This document shows positions 34,680 to 43,703 of a stretch of 64,000 nt of DNA, in pieces; positions within the stretch are counted from its first letter, which is position 1; every line of letters begins with the position of its first letter. Location: assembly GCF_019801605.1 (NCBI RefSeq), contig NZ_JAHVIT010000002.1, positions 1 to 64,000 of the forward strand, in the 5' to 3' direction. The position numbers and the translations under genes were made by a program. The stretch comes from Maritimibacter alkaliphilus (GTDB lineage Bacteria; Pseudomonadota; Alphaproteobacteria; Rhodobacterales; Rhodobacteraceae). The notes beneath the pieces were generated by a model. That model had not been told where the DNA came from and did no database searches. It worked only from the letters and a program-made list of their open reading frames with translations.

Positions 34680-34814
34680 TTACCTGCCACGTTCCCGCGC
34701 GCCTGAGAAGCCACTCTCTGCGTCCCCTGCCCGAAGGACACCGATGACGGGCACCGCTGGACAGACCCCTCGGATTGCGGGAGGCTTGGCGCAAACCACG
34801 ACAGGAGACGCCCC

Positions 34815-36515
34815 ATGACGATGCCCCTTTCCGATCTGATCGCGCAGGGTCGCGGCGACGTGCCCGCGGACAAGGTGCTGCGCGGCGGGCGCGTGCTGGA
34901 TGTGGTCACCGGCGCCTTCGTCGAGGGCGATGTGGCGATCTGCGGCGACACGATCGTCGGCATCGGCGCCGACTACGAGGGGGCCGAAGTGATCGACGTC
35001 ACCGGCCTGACGCTGGTCCCCGGCTTCATCGACACGCATCTTCACATCGAAAGCTCGCTGGTCACGCCGCATGAGTTCGACCGCTGCGTGGGCCCGCGCG
35101 GGATCACCACGGCGATCTGCGACCCGCATGAGATCGCAAACGTGATCGGGGTGGAGGGCATCCAGTACTTCCTCGACAGCGCGACCCAGACGGTGATGGA
35201 CATCCGCGTGAACCTGTCGTCCTGCGTGCCCTCCTCGCACATGGAGACGGCGGGCGCCCGGATCGAGGCGGAGGACCTCGCGCCGCTGCGCGATCACCCG
35301 CAGGTCATCGGGCTGGCCGAATTCATGAACTACCCCGGCGTGATCTTCCAGGACCCGGGCTGCATGGCCAAGCTGGAGATGTTCCGCGGTGGCCATATCG
35401 ACGGCCACTGCCCGCAGCTGGTGGGCAAGGACCTGAACGCCTATGTCGCCGCCGGCATCCGGACCGAGCATGAGGCGACCACGGCGGAAGAGGCACTGGA
35501 AAAGCTGCGCAAGGGGATGCGCGTGCTGCTGCGCGAAGGCTCGGTGTCGAAGGACATGGCCGCGCTGCAACCGATCCTGACCGATATCACCTCGGCCTAT
35601 ATGTGCCTGTGCACCGACGACCGGAACCCGCTGGACATCGGCGAACATGGGCACCTCGACTATATGATCCGGTGGATGATCGCCCAAGGCACGCCGGTGC
35701 TGGCCGCCTATCGCGCGGCGTCCCTCTCGGCCGCCGAGGCCTTTGGCCTGAAGGACCGGGGCCAGATCGCGCCGGGCAAGCGGGCGGATATCGTCGCGCT
35801 GTCCTCGCTGGAGGATTGCCGGGCCGAGATGGTGCTGGCCGGTGGCGTCGTGGTGAATGACGCGGCCTTTGCCACGCGCCAGATCGCGCCGCCGGTGGGG
35901 CGCAACTCGGTCAAGGCACCCAAGGTCACGGCGACCTCGTTCCGCGCGACCTCCAACCAGACCATGACGGACGTGATCGGGGTGATGGAGGGCAAGATCA
36001 TCACCGAGCACCTGCGCGAGGAGATCCCGATCGAGGACGGCGACAAGTGCCCCGACACCGCCCGCGACCTGATCCGCGTGGCCGTGGTGGAACGGCACGG
36101 GATCAACGGCAATATCGCCACCGGCTTCGTGAAGGGCTTTGGCCTGAAGCACGGGGCGATCGCCTCGACCGTCTGCCACGATCACCACAACATCGCCGTC
36201 GTGGGCGCGGACTACGACGACATGGCCCTTGCCGCGAACCGGCTGGGCGAGATCGAGGGCGGCTTCGTCGTGGTGCGCGACGGCAAGGTGCTGGCGGAGC
36301 TGGCGCTGCCGGTGGCGGGTCTGATGAGCCTAGAGCCCTTCGAGGAGGTCCGCGACCGGCTGATCGACCTGCGGGCGGCGGCCAAGAGCCTCGGCGTCGT
36401 GCTGGAGGAGCCGTTCCTGCAGCTGGCCTTCGTGGCGCTGCCGGTGATTCCCGCGCTCAAGATCACGGATCGCGGCATGGTGGACGTGGTGAAGTTCGAG
36501 ATCATCCCCGGCTGA
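34815..36515 (+). CDS. ade: Adenine deaminase
   Basis: The 566-residue amidohydrolase converts adenine to hypoxanthine and ammonia. It shows the metal-binding THLHIESS, the following [10 protein letters not shown] and the family-specific [35 protein letters not shown] and a C-terminal Ade domain with [28 protein letters not shown] and HDHHNI complete the pattern. The length fits bacterial adenine deaminase. ACAGGAGACG precedes the ATG. It stands alone. Confidence 0.95.
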   Translation: MTMPLSDLIAQGRGDVPADKVLRGGRVLDVVTGAFVEGDVAICGDTIVGIGADYEGAEVIDVTGLTLVPGFIDTHLHIESSLVTPHEFDRCVGPRGITTAICDPHEIANVIGVEGIQYFLDSATQTVMDIRVNLSSCVPSSHMETAGARIEAEDLAPLRDHPQVIGLAEFMNYPGVIFQDPGCMAKLEMFRGGHIDGHCPQLVGKDLNAYVAAGIRTEHEATTAEEALEKLRKGMRVLLREGSVSKDMAALQPILTDITSAYMCLCTDDRNPLDIGEHGHLDYMIRWMIAQGTPVLAAYRAASLSAAEAFGLKDRGQIAPGKRADIVALSSLEDCRAEMVLAGGVVVNDAAFATRQIAPPVGRNSVKAPKVTATSFRATSNQTMTDVIGVMEGKIITEHLREEIPIEDGDKCPDTARDLIRVAVVERHGINGNIATGFVKGFGLKHGAIASTVCHDHHNIAVVGADYDDMALAANRLGEIEGGFVVVRDGKVLAELALPVAGLMSLEPFEEVRDRLIDLRAAAKSLGVVLEEPFLQLAFVALPVIPALKITDRGMVDVVKFEIIPG

Positions 36516-36531
36516 CCCACGCTAAGCCCCT

Positions 36532-36586
36532 CTGCGGAAAAGCATGCTCACGGCAAACTTCCGCAGTGCAAAAAATCATTCCGCAG
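36532..36586. promoter_or_regulatory. Three CTGCGGAA sites upstream of the beta-oxidation operon
   Basis: CTGCGGAA at 36532-36539 is repeated in inverted form as TTCCGCAG at 36559-36566 and again at 36579-36586. Three copies of an eight-base word in 55 bases suggest an operator for the operon starting at 36687. The regulator is unknown. Confidence 0.5.
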
Positions 36587-36686
36587 ATTGACCCCACCTC
36601 TCTGCTCCCCTAATTTGACCCCGCGACGGCGGGCCGGGCTGCCCCGTGCCTGCCGCGCAGAGGAGACATCAGGAGGAGAGGTCCGC

Positions 36687-38786
36687 ATGGACACGGCAGC
36701 GACAACCGACAACGTCGTCACGGTGGAATACGTGGGCGACGTCGCGCTGATCTGCATCGACAACCCGCCGGTGAATGCCACCGGCCACGCCGTCCGGGCG
36801 GGGCTGGACGCCGCGCTGAACGAGATCAACGCAGGCGGCAAGACCAAGGCCATCGGCCTCTACTGCGCCGGGCGGACCTTCGTCGCGGGCGCGGACATCC
36901 GTGAATTCGGCAAGCCGCCGATGCAGCCGATCCTGCCCGAGGTCCTGAACCGCATCGAGCAGAGCACGACCCCCGTGGTCGCCGTGATCCACGGCACCGC
37001 GCTTGGCGGCGGGCTGGAACTGGCACTGTCGACCCACGCCCGTGTCGCCATCGAGGGCGCCCGCATCGGCCTGCCCGAGGTCCTGCTGGGCATCCTGCCC
37101 GGCGCCGGCGGCACGCAGCGCCTGCCCCGCCTGACCGATATCCCGTGGTCGCTGGAAGCGATACTCTCGGGCCGCCAGATCCCCGCAGCCGAGGCGCTGG
37201 AGAAGGGCGCGATCGACCGGATCGCCACCGGTGAGCCCCGCGACGTGGCGCTTGCCGCCGCGCAGGAGGTCATCGCCGGCACCCTGCCCACCCGCCGCAC
37301 GGGCGACTTGCAGGTCACGCCCGACGATCAGGTGCTGGAAGACACCGCCGCCATGCTCAAGGCCAAGCAGCCGCACCTCTTCTCGCCGCTGAAATGCGTC
37401 GAGGCGGTCGCGGCCTCCACCGGCCCGCTGGAGGAGGGGCTGAAGTTCGAGCGTCAGGCCTTCTTCGCCTGCATGGAGACCCCGCAGCGCGGCGGGCTGA
37501 TCCACGCCTTCTTCGGTGAACGCGCCGTCTCCAACATCCCCGAGGCCAAGGGCCCGACCCGTCCGCTGGAAAGCATCGGCGTGATCGGCGGCGGCACCAT
37601 GGGCTCCGGCATCGCGACGGCACTGCTGACGGCAGGCTACGCGGTGACGCTGGTCGAAGTGGCGCAGGACGGCCTCGACCGGGGCGTCGCCACGATCACC
37701 AAGAACCTCGACGGCGCGGTCTCGCGCGGGAAGATGAGCGCGCAGAAACGCGATGCGGCGCTGTCCAAGCTGCTGCCGACGCTGAAGATGGACGACCTCG
37801 CCCCGGTCGACATGGTGATCGAGGCGGTGTTCGAAGAGATGTCGGTGAAGAAGGAGATCTTCACCAAGCTCGACACGATCTGCAAGCCGGGCGCGATCCT
37901 CGCCTCAAACACCTCCTACCTCGACGTGAACGAGATCGCGGCGGTCACCTCGCGCCCGCAGGACGTGATCGGCCTGCATTTCTTCAGCCCGGCCCATATC
38001 ATGCGCCTGCTGGAAATCGTCGTGGCCGACAAGACCGCGGCGGACGTCACGGCCACCGGCTTCCTGCTGGCCAAGAAGCTGAAGAAGGTCGGCGTGCGGG
38101 CGGGCGTCTGCGACGGCTTCATCGGCAACCGCATCCTCGCCCATTACCGTCTGGCGGCGGACTACATGGTGCTGGACGGCGCCTCGCCCGAACAGATCGA
38201 CCACGCGCTGGAGGACTTCGGCTTTGCCATGGGGCCCTACAAGGTGGGCGACCTCGCGGGCCTCGACATCGGCTGGGCCACGCGCAAGCGCAAGGCCGCG
38301 ACCCGCGACCCCGAACAGCGCTATGCCGGTGCCATCGCGGACCGGATCTGCGAACAGGGCTGGTTCGGGCGCAAGACCGGCAAGGGCTACTACCTCTACG
38401 ACACCGGCGCGCCGGTGCCCAACCCGGGCGCCCTGCGGATCATCGACGACGTGCGCAAGGAAGAGGGCAGCCTCGAGCATCCCTTCACCGATGCGGAGAT
38501 CGTGGACCGCTACATGACCGCGATGATCGTCGAGGCCACCCGCGTGGTCGAGGACGGCACCGCGCGCCGCCCCGTGGACGTCGATATGGTCTTCCTCTTC
38601 GGCTACGGCTTCCCGCGGTTCCGCGGCGGCCCGCTGCATTATGCCGACACCATCGGGGCCAAGACCCTGATCGAGAGGATCGAGCACTACGCTCAGGAAG
38701 ACGACTACTACTGGCAGGTGCCTGCCCTGCTGCGGAAGATGGCCGCGGACGGGACCACCTTTGCCGACCTGAACAAGGAGAGCTGA
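36687..38786 (+). CDS. Bifunctional enoyl-CoA hydratase/3-hydroxyacyl-CoA dehydrogenase (FadJ-like)
   Basis: The 699-residue protein has an N-terminal crotonase domain (GRTFVAGADIREFG, oxyanion region GTALGGGLELALSTHARVA, catalytic LPEVLLGILPGAGGTQRLP). It then has an NAD-binding 3-hydroxyacyl-CoA dehydrogenase domain with GVIGGGTMGSGIA near residue 300 and the dehydrogenase C-terminal repeats. It carries out the two middle steps of beta-oxidation. GGAGGAGAGG precedes the ATG at 36687. Two acyl-CoA dehydrogenase genes follow with one-base spacing, so the three form an operon. Confidence 0.94.
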   Translation: MDTAATTDNVVTVEYVGDVALICIDNPPVNATGHAVRAGLDAALNEINAGGKTKAIGLYCAGRTFVAGADIREFGKPPMQPILPEVLNRIEQSTTPVVAVIHGTALGGGLELALSTHARVAIEGARIGLPEVLLGILPGAGGTQRLPRLTDIPWSLEAILSGRQIPAAEALEKGAIDRIATGEPRDVALAAAQEVIAGTLPTRRTGDLQVTPDDQVLEDTAAMLKAKQPHLFSPLKCVEAVAASTGPLEEGLKFERQAFFACMETPQRGGLIHAFFGERAVSNIPEAKGPTRPLESIGVIGGGTMGSGIATALLTAGYAVTLVEVAQDGLDRGVATITKNLDGAVSRGKMSAQKRDAALSKLLPTLKMDDLAPVDMVIEAVFEEMSVKKEIFTKLDTICKPGAILASNTSYLDVNEIAAVTSRPQDVIGLHFFSPAHIMRLLEIVVADKTAADVTATGFLLAKKLKKVGVRAGVCDGFIGNRILAHYRLAADYMVLDGASPEQIDHALEDFGFAMGPYKVGDLAGLDIGWATRKRKAATRDPEQRYAGAIADRICEQGWFGRKTGKGYYLYDTGAPVPNPGALRIIDDVRKEEGSLEHPFTDAEIVDRYMTAMIVEATRVVEDGTARRPVDVDMVFLFGYGFPRFRGGPLHYADTIGAKTLIERIEHYAQEDDYYWQVPALLRKMAADGTTFADLNKES

Positions 38787-38787
38787 G

Positions 38788-39975
38788 ATGGATCTGAGCT
38801 ATTCCCCCGAGGACATCGCCTTCCGGGACGAGGTGCGCGCCTTCTTCGCCGAGAAGATGCCCGAGGACATCCGCACCGCCGTGCGCAATGGCAGCGAGCT
38901 GGGCAAGGAGATGCTGGAACGCTACCACGCGATCCTGAACGCGCAGGGCTGGCTGGCCGCCACGTGGCCTGTCGAGTTCGGCGGCACCGGCTGGAGCCCG
39001 GTACAGCGCCACATCTTCGAGGAGGAGGCCTGCCGCGCCTACGCGCCGCGGCCGCTGTCCTTCGGCCTCGCCATGCTGGGGCCGGTGCTGCAGAAGTTCG
39101 GCAGCAAGGAACAGCAGGACTACTACCTGCCGCGCATCCTCAACGGTGACGACTGGTGGTGCCAGGGCTATTCCGAGCCGGGCGCGGGCTCCGACCTTGC
39201 CTCGCTCAAGACCCGCGCAGTGCGCGACGGCGACGAGTATGTCGTGAACGGCCAGAAGACATGGACGACGCTGGGCCAGCACGCCAACCGGATCTTCTGC
39301 CTCGTGCGGACCGACCCGGACGTGAAGCAGCAGCAGGGGATTTCCTTCCTGCTCATCGACATCGACACCCCCGGCATCGAGGTCCGTCCGATCCGCCTGA
39401 TCGAGGGCGGCCACGAGGTGAACGAGGTCTTCTTCACCGACGTGCGCGTGCCGGTCACCAACCTCGTTGGCGAGGAGAACCAGGGCTGGACCATCGCCAA
39501 GTACCTGCTGACCCATGAGCGCACCAACATCGCCGGTGTCGGCTTCTCGATGCAGGCGCTGGAGGAGGTCAAAGCACTGGCCCGCCGCACCACGCGCAAT
39601 GGCCGTCCGCTGATCGAGGACCCGCTCTTTGCCGCCCGCGTGGCGCAGGTGGAAATCGACCTCGAGGCGATGAAGATCACCAACCTGCGGATGCTCTACA
39701 CGGCGCAGAAACAAGGCTCTCCGGGGCCCGAGACCTCGATCCTCAAGATCAAGGGCACGGTGATCATGCAGGAACTGCGCGATCTGGCGCGCCGGGCGCT
39801 CGGCCCCTCGTCGGCACCCTTCCCGGGGCATATCACCGACGGCAACCTGATGCTGGCACCGGTCGAGGCGGCGAACAATGCCGCGCGCTACTTCAACGGG
39901 CGCAAGACCTCGATCTACGGTGGATCGAACGAGATCCAGCGCAACATCCTCACCAAGACCATGCTGGAGCTGTGA
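38788..39975 (+). CDS. Acyl-CoA dehydrogenase, motif-complete subunit
   Basis: The 395-residue flavoenzyme oxidises an acyl-CoA to the 2-enoyl-CoA. It shows the N-terminal helical domain, CQGYSEPGAGSDLASLKTRA and GQKTWTTLGQHANRIFCLVRT of the FAD-binding middle domain, and the C-terminal YGGSNEIQRNILTK motif. The start follows the FadJ-like stop by one base and its stop is one base before the next dehydrogenase. The partner gene lacks the C-terminal EIQ motif, which suggests a heteromeric enzyme. Confidence 0.93.
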   Translation: MDLSYSPEDIAFRDEVRAFFAEKMPEDIRTAVRNGSELGKEMLERYHAILNAQGWLAATWPVEFGGTGWSPVQRHIFEEEACRAYAPRPLSFGLAMLGPVLQKFGSKEQQDYYLPRILNGDDWWCQGYSEPGAGSDLASLKTRAVRDGDEYVVNGQKTWTTLGQHANRIFCLVRTDPDVKQQQGISFLLIDIDTPGIEVRPIRLIEGGHEVNEVFFTDVRVPVTNLVGEENQGWTIAKYLLTHERTNIAGVGFSMQALEEVKALARRTTRNGRPLIEDPLFAARVAQVEIDLEAMKITNLRMLYTAQKQGSPGPETSILKIKGTVIMQELRDLARRALGPSSAPFPGHITDGNLMLAPVEAANNAARYFNGRKTSIYGGSNEIQRNILTKTMLEL

Positions 39976-39976
39976 C

Positions 39977-41038
39977 ATGAACTTCGATCTGACCGAAGAC
40001 CGGCAGATGCTGTCGGACAGCCTGAACCGGTTCCTCGCGGACAAATGCCCCTTCGAGCACCGCACCAAGGTCGCCTACGAGGCGCCCTACCACGATCCCG
40101 CCCTCTGGGCCGGCCTGTCGGAACTGGGGGCGCTCTATGCCTTCGGCACCGAGGAGCAGGGCGGCTTCGGCGGCTCCGGCTTCGACATCACCGTGGTCTT
40201 CGAGGCCATGGGCCGCGCACTCTGCCCCGAGCCGCTGCTGGGGGCCGCCATGGGCGCGCGCCTGCTGGCCGCGGCGGGTGCCGATGCGGATGACCTGATG
40301 TCGGGCGCCGTGACCTATGCCCTGGCCGTGGGCGAGCTCGATGCGCCCTATGACCTAGACGGGATCGCCTGTGCCGCAACGAAGGCGGGTGAGGGCTACA
40401 CGCTCACGGGCCGCAAGAGCGCGGTCTACGGCGGGCAGGCCGCCGACCGGTTGCTGGTGGCGGCCCGGCTCGACGGGAAGCTGGCGCTCTTCGAGGTGAC
40501 GGCGGCAGAGGCCTCGGTCACCGGCTACGGCATGATCGACGGCGGCGGCGCGGCCGAGGTGGTGCTGGATGCCACGCCGGGCAAGCTTCTGCTGGCCGAT
40601 GCCCGCGCCGCGCTGGAGGATGCACAGGCGGCCGGCATCGTCGCGCTCTGCGCCGAGGCGGTGGGGCTGATGGACGTGCTGCACAAGATGACCGTGGAGT
40701 ACCTCGGGCAGCGCAAGCAGTTCGGCCGCACGATCGGCTCCTTCCAGGCATTGCAGCACCGCGCGGTCGACATGCTGACCGAGATCGAGCAGGCGCGGTC
40801 GATCACCATCAAGGCCGCGGCCGAACTGGGCGGTCCCGACGCCGGGCGCTACGCCTCGATGGCCAAGAACCTGATCGGCCGCGCAGGCCGTCTGGTGGCC
40901 GAGGAGGCGATCCAGATGCACGGCGGCATCGCGATGACATGGGAGTATCCCGGGGCGCATTACGCCAAGCGCATCGTCATGATCGACGCGCAGCTGGGGG
41001 ATACGGATTATCACCTGTCGCGGGTGATGGCGGCCTGA
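39977..41038 (+). CDS. Acyl-CoA dehydrogenase, shorter subunit lacking the EIQ motif
   Basis: The 353-residue protein is shorter than typical acyl-CoA dehydrogenases. It keeps GQRKQFGRTIGSFQALQHRAVDM and EEAIQMHGGIAMTWEYP. It ends in a short IDAQLGDTDYHLSRV segment instead of the usual GGxxEIQ region. It starts one base after the previous dehydrogenase. Adjacent unequal pairs of this kind form alpha2-beta2 enzymes in steroid side-chain oxidation. Here that is an inference; the substrate is unknown. Confidence 0.88.
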   Translation: MNFDLTEDRQMLSDSLNRFLADKCPFEHRTKVAYEAPYHDPALWAGLSELGALYAFGTEEQGGFGGSGFDITVVFEAMGRALCPEPLLGAAMGARLLAAAGADADDLMSGAVTYALAVGELDAPYDLDGIACAATKAGEGYTLTGRKSAVYGGQAADRLLVAARLDGKLALFEVTAAEASVTGYGMIDGGGAAEVVLDATPGKLLLADARAALEDAQAAGIVALCAEAVGLMDVLHKMTVEYLGQRKQFGRTIGSFQALQHRAVDMLTEIEQARSITIKAAAELGGPDAGRYASMAKNLIGRAGRLVAEEAIQMHGGIAMTWEYPGAHYAKRIVMIDAQLGDTDYHLSRVMAA

Positions 41039-41053
41039 GCGGGCGACGCAGGC

Positions 41054-41108
41054 GGGGGGGGGGCCAGCCCCCCCGCACCCCCCGGGATATTTCCGAGCGA
41101 AAGATGGA
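41054..41108 (+). repeat. Dispersed palindromic repeat, B module (copy 5, shortened)
   Basis: A long G-run and C-run form a hairpin (41054-41074), followed directly by the tail ACCCCCCGGGATATTTCC and GAAAGATGG. The second hairpin found in other copies is missing. A ten-base G-run is included, which may be prone to slippage. Confidence 0.65.
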
Positions 41109-41139
41109 CGGGCTCCGGCAGTGCCGGGGCCCTTTCGCG

Positions 41140-42168
41140 TCAGATGAGCTTGACCACCTGCTTGCCGGTGTTGCCGCCCTTGAGGAGCTTGATGAAGGTC
41201 GCGGGCGCGTTTTCCAGCCCCTCGGCCACGTCCTCGAGGTAGGCGATCTCGCCCGAGGCGACGAGAGGGGCAACCTCCTTGGCGAAGTCGGGGAAGAGGT
41301 GGAAGTGATCGCCCACCAGCAGGCCGTTGATCTGCAGGCGCTTGACCAGCGTGCGGCGCCAGAGCGCGGCCAGCGGCATCTGCGCGGTCGGGTCGTCCTC
41401 GACCCCGTTGTACCAGGCGATCATGCCGCAGACGATGATCCGTCCGTGCAGGTTCATCAGCGGCAGCACCCCGCCCAGCACCGCACCGCCCACGTTCTCG
41501 AAGTAGATGTCGATCCCGTCGGGGCAGGTCTCGGCCAGGGCCTCGCGCATCGCCTTGGCGTCCTTGCCGCGGTGGTCGATGCAGGCGTCGAAGCCGAAGG
41601 TCTCGGTCGCGATGCGGCATTTCTCGGCCCCGCCCGCGACGCCGATCACCCGGCAGCCCGCGCGTTTGGCGATCTGGCCCACCATGGAGCCGACCGGTCC
41701 CGTCGCCGCGGCCACCACCAGCGTCTCGCCCGCCTGCGGCTTGCCGTAGGCCCTGAGGCCGGACCAGCCCGTGAGGCCGGGCATCCCCAGCACGCCGAGC
41801 GCGGTGGAGATCGGCACCGCCTGCGGGTCGACCTTGCGCAGCTGGTCGCCGGGCTGCACGCCATGGCTGGCCCAGCCGAACATGCCGAAGGCGAAATCGC
41901 CGGGCGCGAAACGCGGGTGGTTCGAGGCGATCACCTCGCCCACGGCACCGGCGGTCATGGTCTCGCCGATGGCCACCGGCTCGGCGTAGCTTTCCGCGTC
42001 GCTCATGCGGCCCCGCATGTAGGGATCGAGCGACATGTAGTGGCAGCGTACCAGCACCTCGCCCGGGCCGGGCTGCGGCAGGGCGCTCTCCTCGAGGCGG
42101 AAATTCTCGGCCGTGGGTTCGCCCGCGGGACGGCTCGCCAGCGCGATTCGTTTCATCATCTCTGTCAT
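41140..42168 (-). CDS. NADP-dependent MDR oxidoreductase (prostaglandin/alkenal reductase-like)
   Basis: The 342-residue zinc-independent medium-chain reductase has GEVLVRCHYMSLDPYMRGRMSD at the N-terminus. The nucleotide motif is AATGPVGSMVGQIAKRAGCRVIGVAGG, and the family marker YFENVGGAVLGGVLPLMNLHGRIIVCGMIAWYN. Close families (CurA, YfmJ, leukotriene B4 dehydrogenase) reduce double bonds of enones or enals with NADPH. AAGGAG lies before the ATG at 42168. It converges on the acyl-CoA dehydrogenase operon. Confidence 0.9.
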   Translation of the reverse strand: MTEMMKRIALASRPAGEPTAENFRLEESALPQPGPGEVLVRCHYMSLDPYMRGRMSDAESYAEPVAIGETMTAGAVGEVIASNHPRFAPGDFAFGMFGWASHGVQPGDQLRKVDPQAVPISTALGVLGMPGLTGWSGLRAYGKPQAGETLVVAAATGPVGSMVGQIAKRAGCRVIGVAGGAEKCRIATETFGFDACIDHRGKDAKAMREALAETCPDGIDIYFENVGGAVLGGVLPLMNLHGRIIVCGMIAWYNGVEDDPTAQMPLAALWRRTLVKRLQINGLLVGDHFHLFPDFAKEVAPLVASGEIAYLEDVAEGLENAPATFIKLLKGGNTGKQVVKLI

Positions 42169-42296
42169 GGAATACTCCTTCTCCCGCCAAACCCTAGCGC
42201 GCGGGGGCGGGCGACCCAATATAGGGCCCTTCATCAACGCTGCGTCACGCCGGGAACATGGACGGCCCGCGCGGCTTGGTGTAGAGGAGCGCGACC

Positions 42297-42770
42297 ATGG
42301 CCAAGAAACCGACAGACCCGAATTACAAGGTGATCGCCGAGAACCGGCGCGCCCGCTACGATTATGCCATCGAGGAAGACCTCGAGTGCGGCATCGTGCT
42401 GACCGGGTCCGAGGTGAAATCCCTGCGCACCGGGCAGTCCAACATCGCGGAAAGCTATGCCGCGGTGGAGGAAGGCGAGCTCTGGCTGGTGAACAGCTAC
42501 ATCGCACCCTACGAGCAGGCCATGTTCGGCCACGAGGCGCGCCGCCGCCGCAAGCTGCTGGTCTCCAAGCGCGAGCTGTCCCGCCTGTGGCAGGACACGG
42601 GGCGCAAGGGCATGACGCTGGTGCCGCTGGTGATGTACTTCAACCACCGCGGAATGGTGAAGGTGAAGATCGGCATCGCCAAGGGCAAGAAGACCCACGA
42701 CAAGCGCGCAACCGAGGCCAAACGGGACTGGAACCGGCAGAAACAGCGGCTGCTGCGCGAAAACCACTAG
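42297..42770 (+). CDS. smpB: SsrA-binding protein SmpB
   Basis: The 157-residue protein binds tmRNA and brings it to stalled ribosomes. It shows the conserved [65 protein letters not shown] and the basic C-terminal tail [21 protein letters not shown] that occupies the empty mRNA channel. The length and motifs are complete. The tmRNA gene itself is not in the window. Confidence 0.97.
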   Translation: MAKKPTDPNYKVIAENRRARYDYAIEEDLECGIVLTGSEVKSLRTGQSNIAESYAAVEEGELWLVNSYIAPYEQAMFGHEARRRRKLLVSKRELSRLWQDTGRKGMTLVPLVMYFNHRGMVKVKIGIAKGKKTHDKRATEAKRDWNRQKQRLLRENH

Positions 42771-42851
42771 GGTTTCCGCCAGCCCTCGCTTGCCTCTGCG
42801 GCGCTGCGGCGCTAGCTATACCCTCGTTTTTCGTATGAGGGGGACGACGCC

Positions 42852-43703
42852 GTGGATGATCCGAAGACGCTTGTTTCGACCGAGTGGCTGGCCGCTCACC
42901 TGAAGGATCCCGACCTGCGGATCCTGGACGCAAGCTGGTTCATGCCCGGCTCGGACCGGGATCCCAAGGCCGAGTTCGACGCCGCCCATATCCCGGGCGC
43001 GCGCTTCTTCGACATCGACGAGATCAGCGACCTGCGCTCGGACCTGCCCCACATGGCCCCGCCGGTGGAGAAGTTCATGTCCCGGCTGCGCGCCATGGGC
43101 GTGGGCGACGGGCACCAGGTCGTCGTCTATGACAGCACCGGCCTCTTCTCGGCGCCCCGCGTCTGGTGGCTGTTCCGCCTGATGGGGCAGTTCGACGTGG
43201 CCGTGCTGGACGGCGGCTTCCCCAAGTGGCAGGCCGAGGGCCGCCCGGTGGAGGACATGCCGCCGGTGATCCGCGACCGCCACATGACGGTGCGGCGCCA
43301 GAACCAGATGGTGAAGGACGTGACGCAGGTCTCCTCCGCCTCGAAGCTGGGCGACTATGTCATCGTCGACGCCCGCGCTGCCGACCGCTTCTCGGGTGCC
43401 ACGCCCGAGCCGCGCCCCGGCCTGCGCTCGGGCCACATCCCCGGCGCGCGCAACGTGCCCTTCTCGACCCTGCTGACCGCGGAGGGGACAATGAAATCCC
43501 CCGAGGAGATCCGCGCGATCTTCGACGCGGCCGGCGTCGACATGACGAAACCCGTGATCACCTCCTGCGGCTCCGGCATCACCGCGGCCGTGCTCAGCCT
43601 CGCCCTCGAGCGGATCGGCAAGACCGATCACGCGCTCTACGACGGGTCCTGGACCGAATGGGGTGCCTTCCCCACCCTCCCGATTGCCACCGGAGACGCC
43701 TGA
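42852..43703 (+). CDS. sseA: 3-Mercaptopyruvate sulfurtransferase SseA
   Basis: The 283-residue protein has two rhodanese domains. The active cysteine is Cys239 in the loop CGSGITA, which matches mercaptopyruvate sulfurtransferase rather than the CRKGVTA of thiosulfate sulfurtransferases. It moves sulfur from 3-mercaptopyruvate to thiol or cyanide acceptors. The start is a GTG at 42852 with GAGGGGG upstream. Its stop overlaps the start of the aminotransferase gene (TGATG). That is meaningful: such aminotransferases can produce 3-mercaptopyruvate from cysteine. Confidence 0.94.
   Translation: MDDPKTLVSTEWLAAHLKDPDLRILDASWFMPGSDRDPKAEFDAAHIPGARFFDIDEISDLRSDLPHMAPPVEKFMSRLRAMGVGDGHQVVVYDSTGLFSAPRVWWLFRLMGQFDVAVLDGGFPKWQAEGRPVEDMPPVIRDRHMTVRRQNQMVKDVTQVSSASKLGDYVIVDARAADRFSGATPEPRPGLRSGHIPGARNVPFSTLLTAEGTMKSPEEIRAIFDAAGVDMTKPVITSCGSGITAAVLSLALERIGKTDHALYDGSWTEWGAFPTLPIATGDA

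Noticed and set aside
41041-41110. G-run/C-run stretch as a sequencing artefact or a G-quadruplex
   Set aside because: The same hairpin-plus-tail layout recurs at five other sites, so it is better explained as a copy of the B repeat. The exact G count may still be imprecise.
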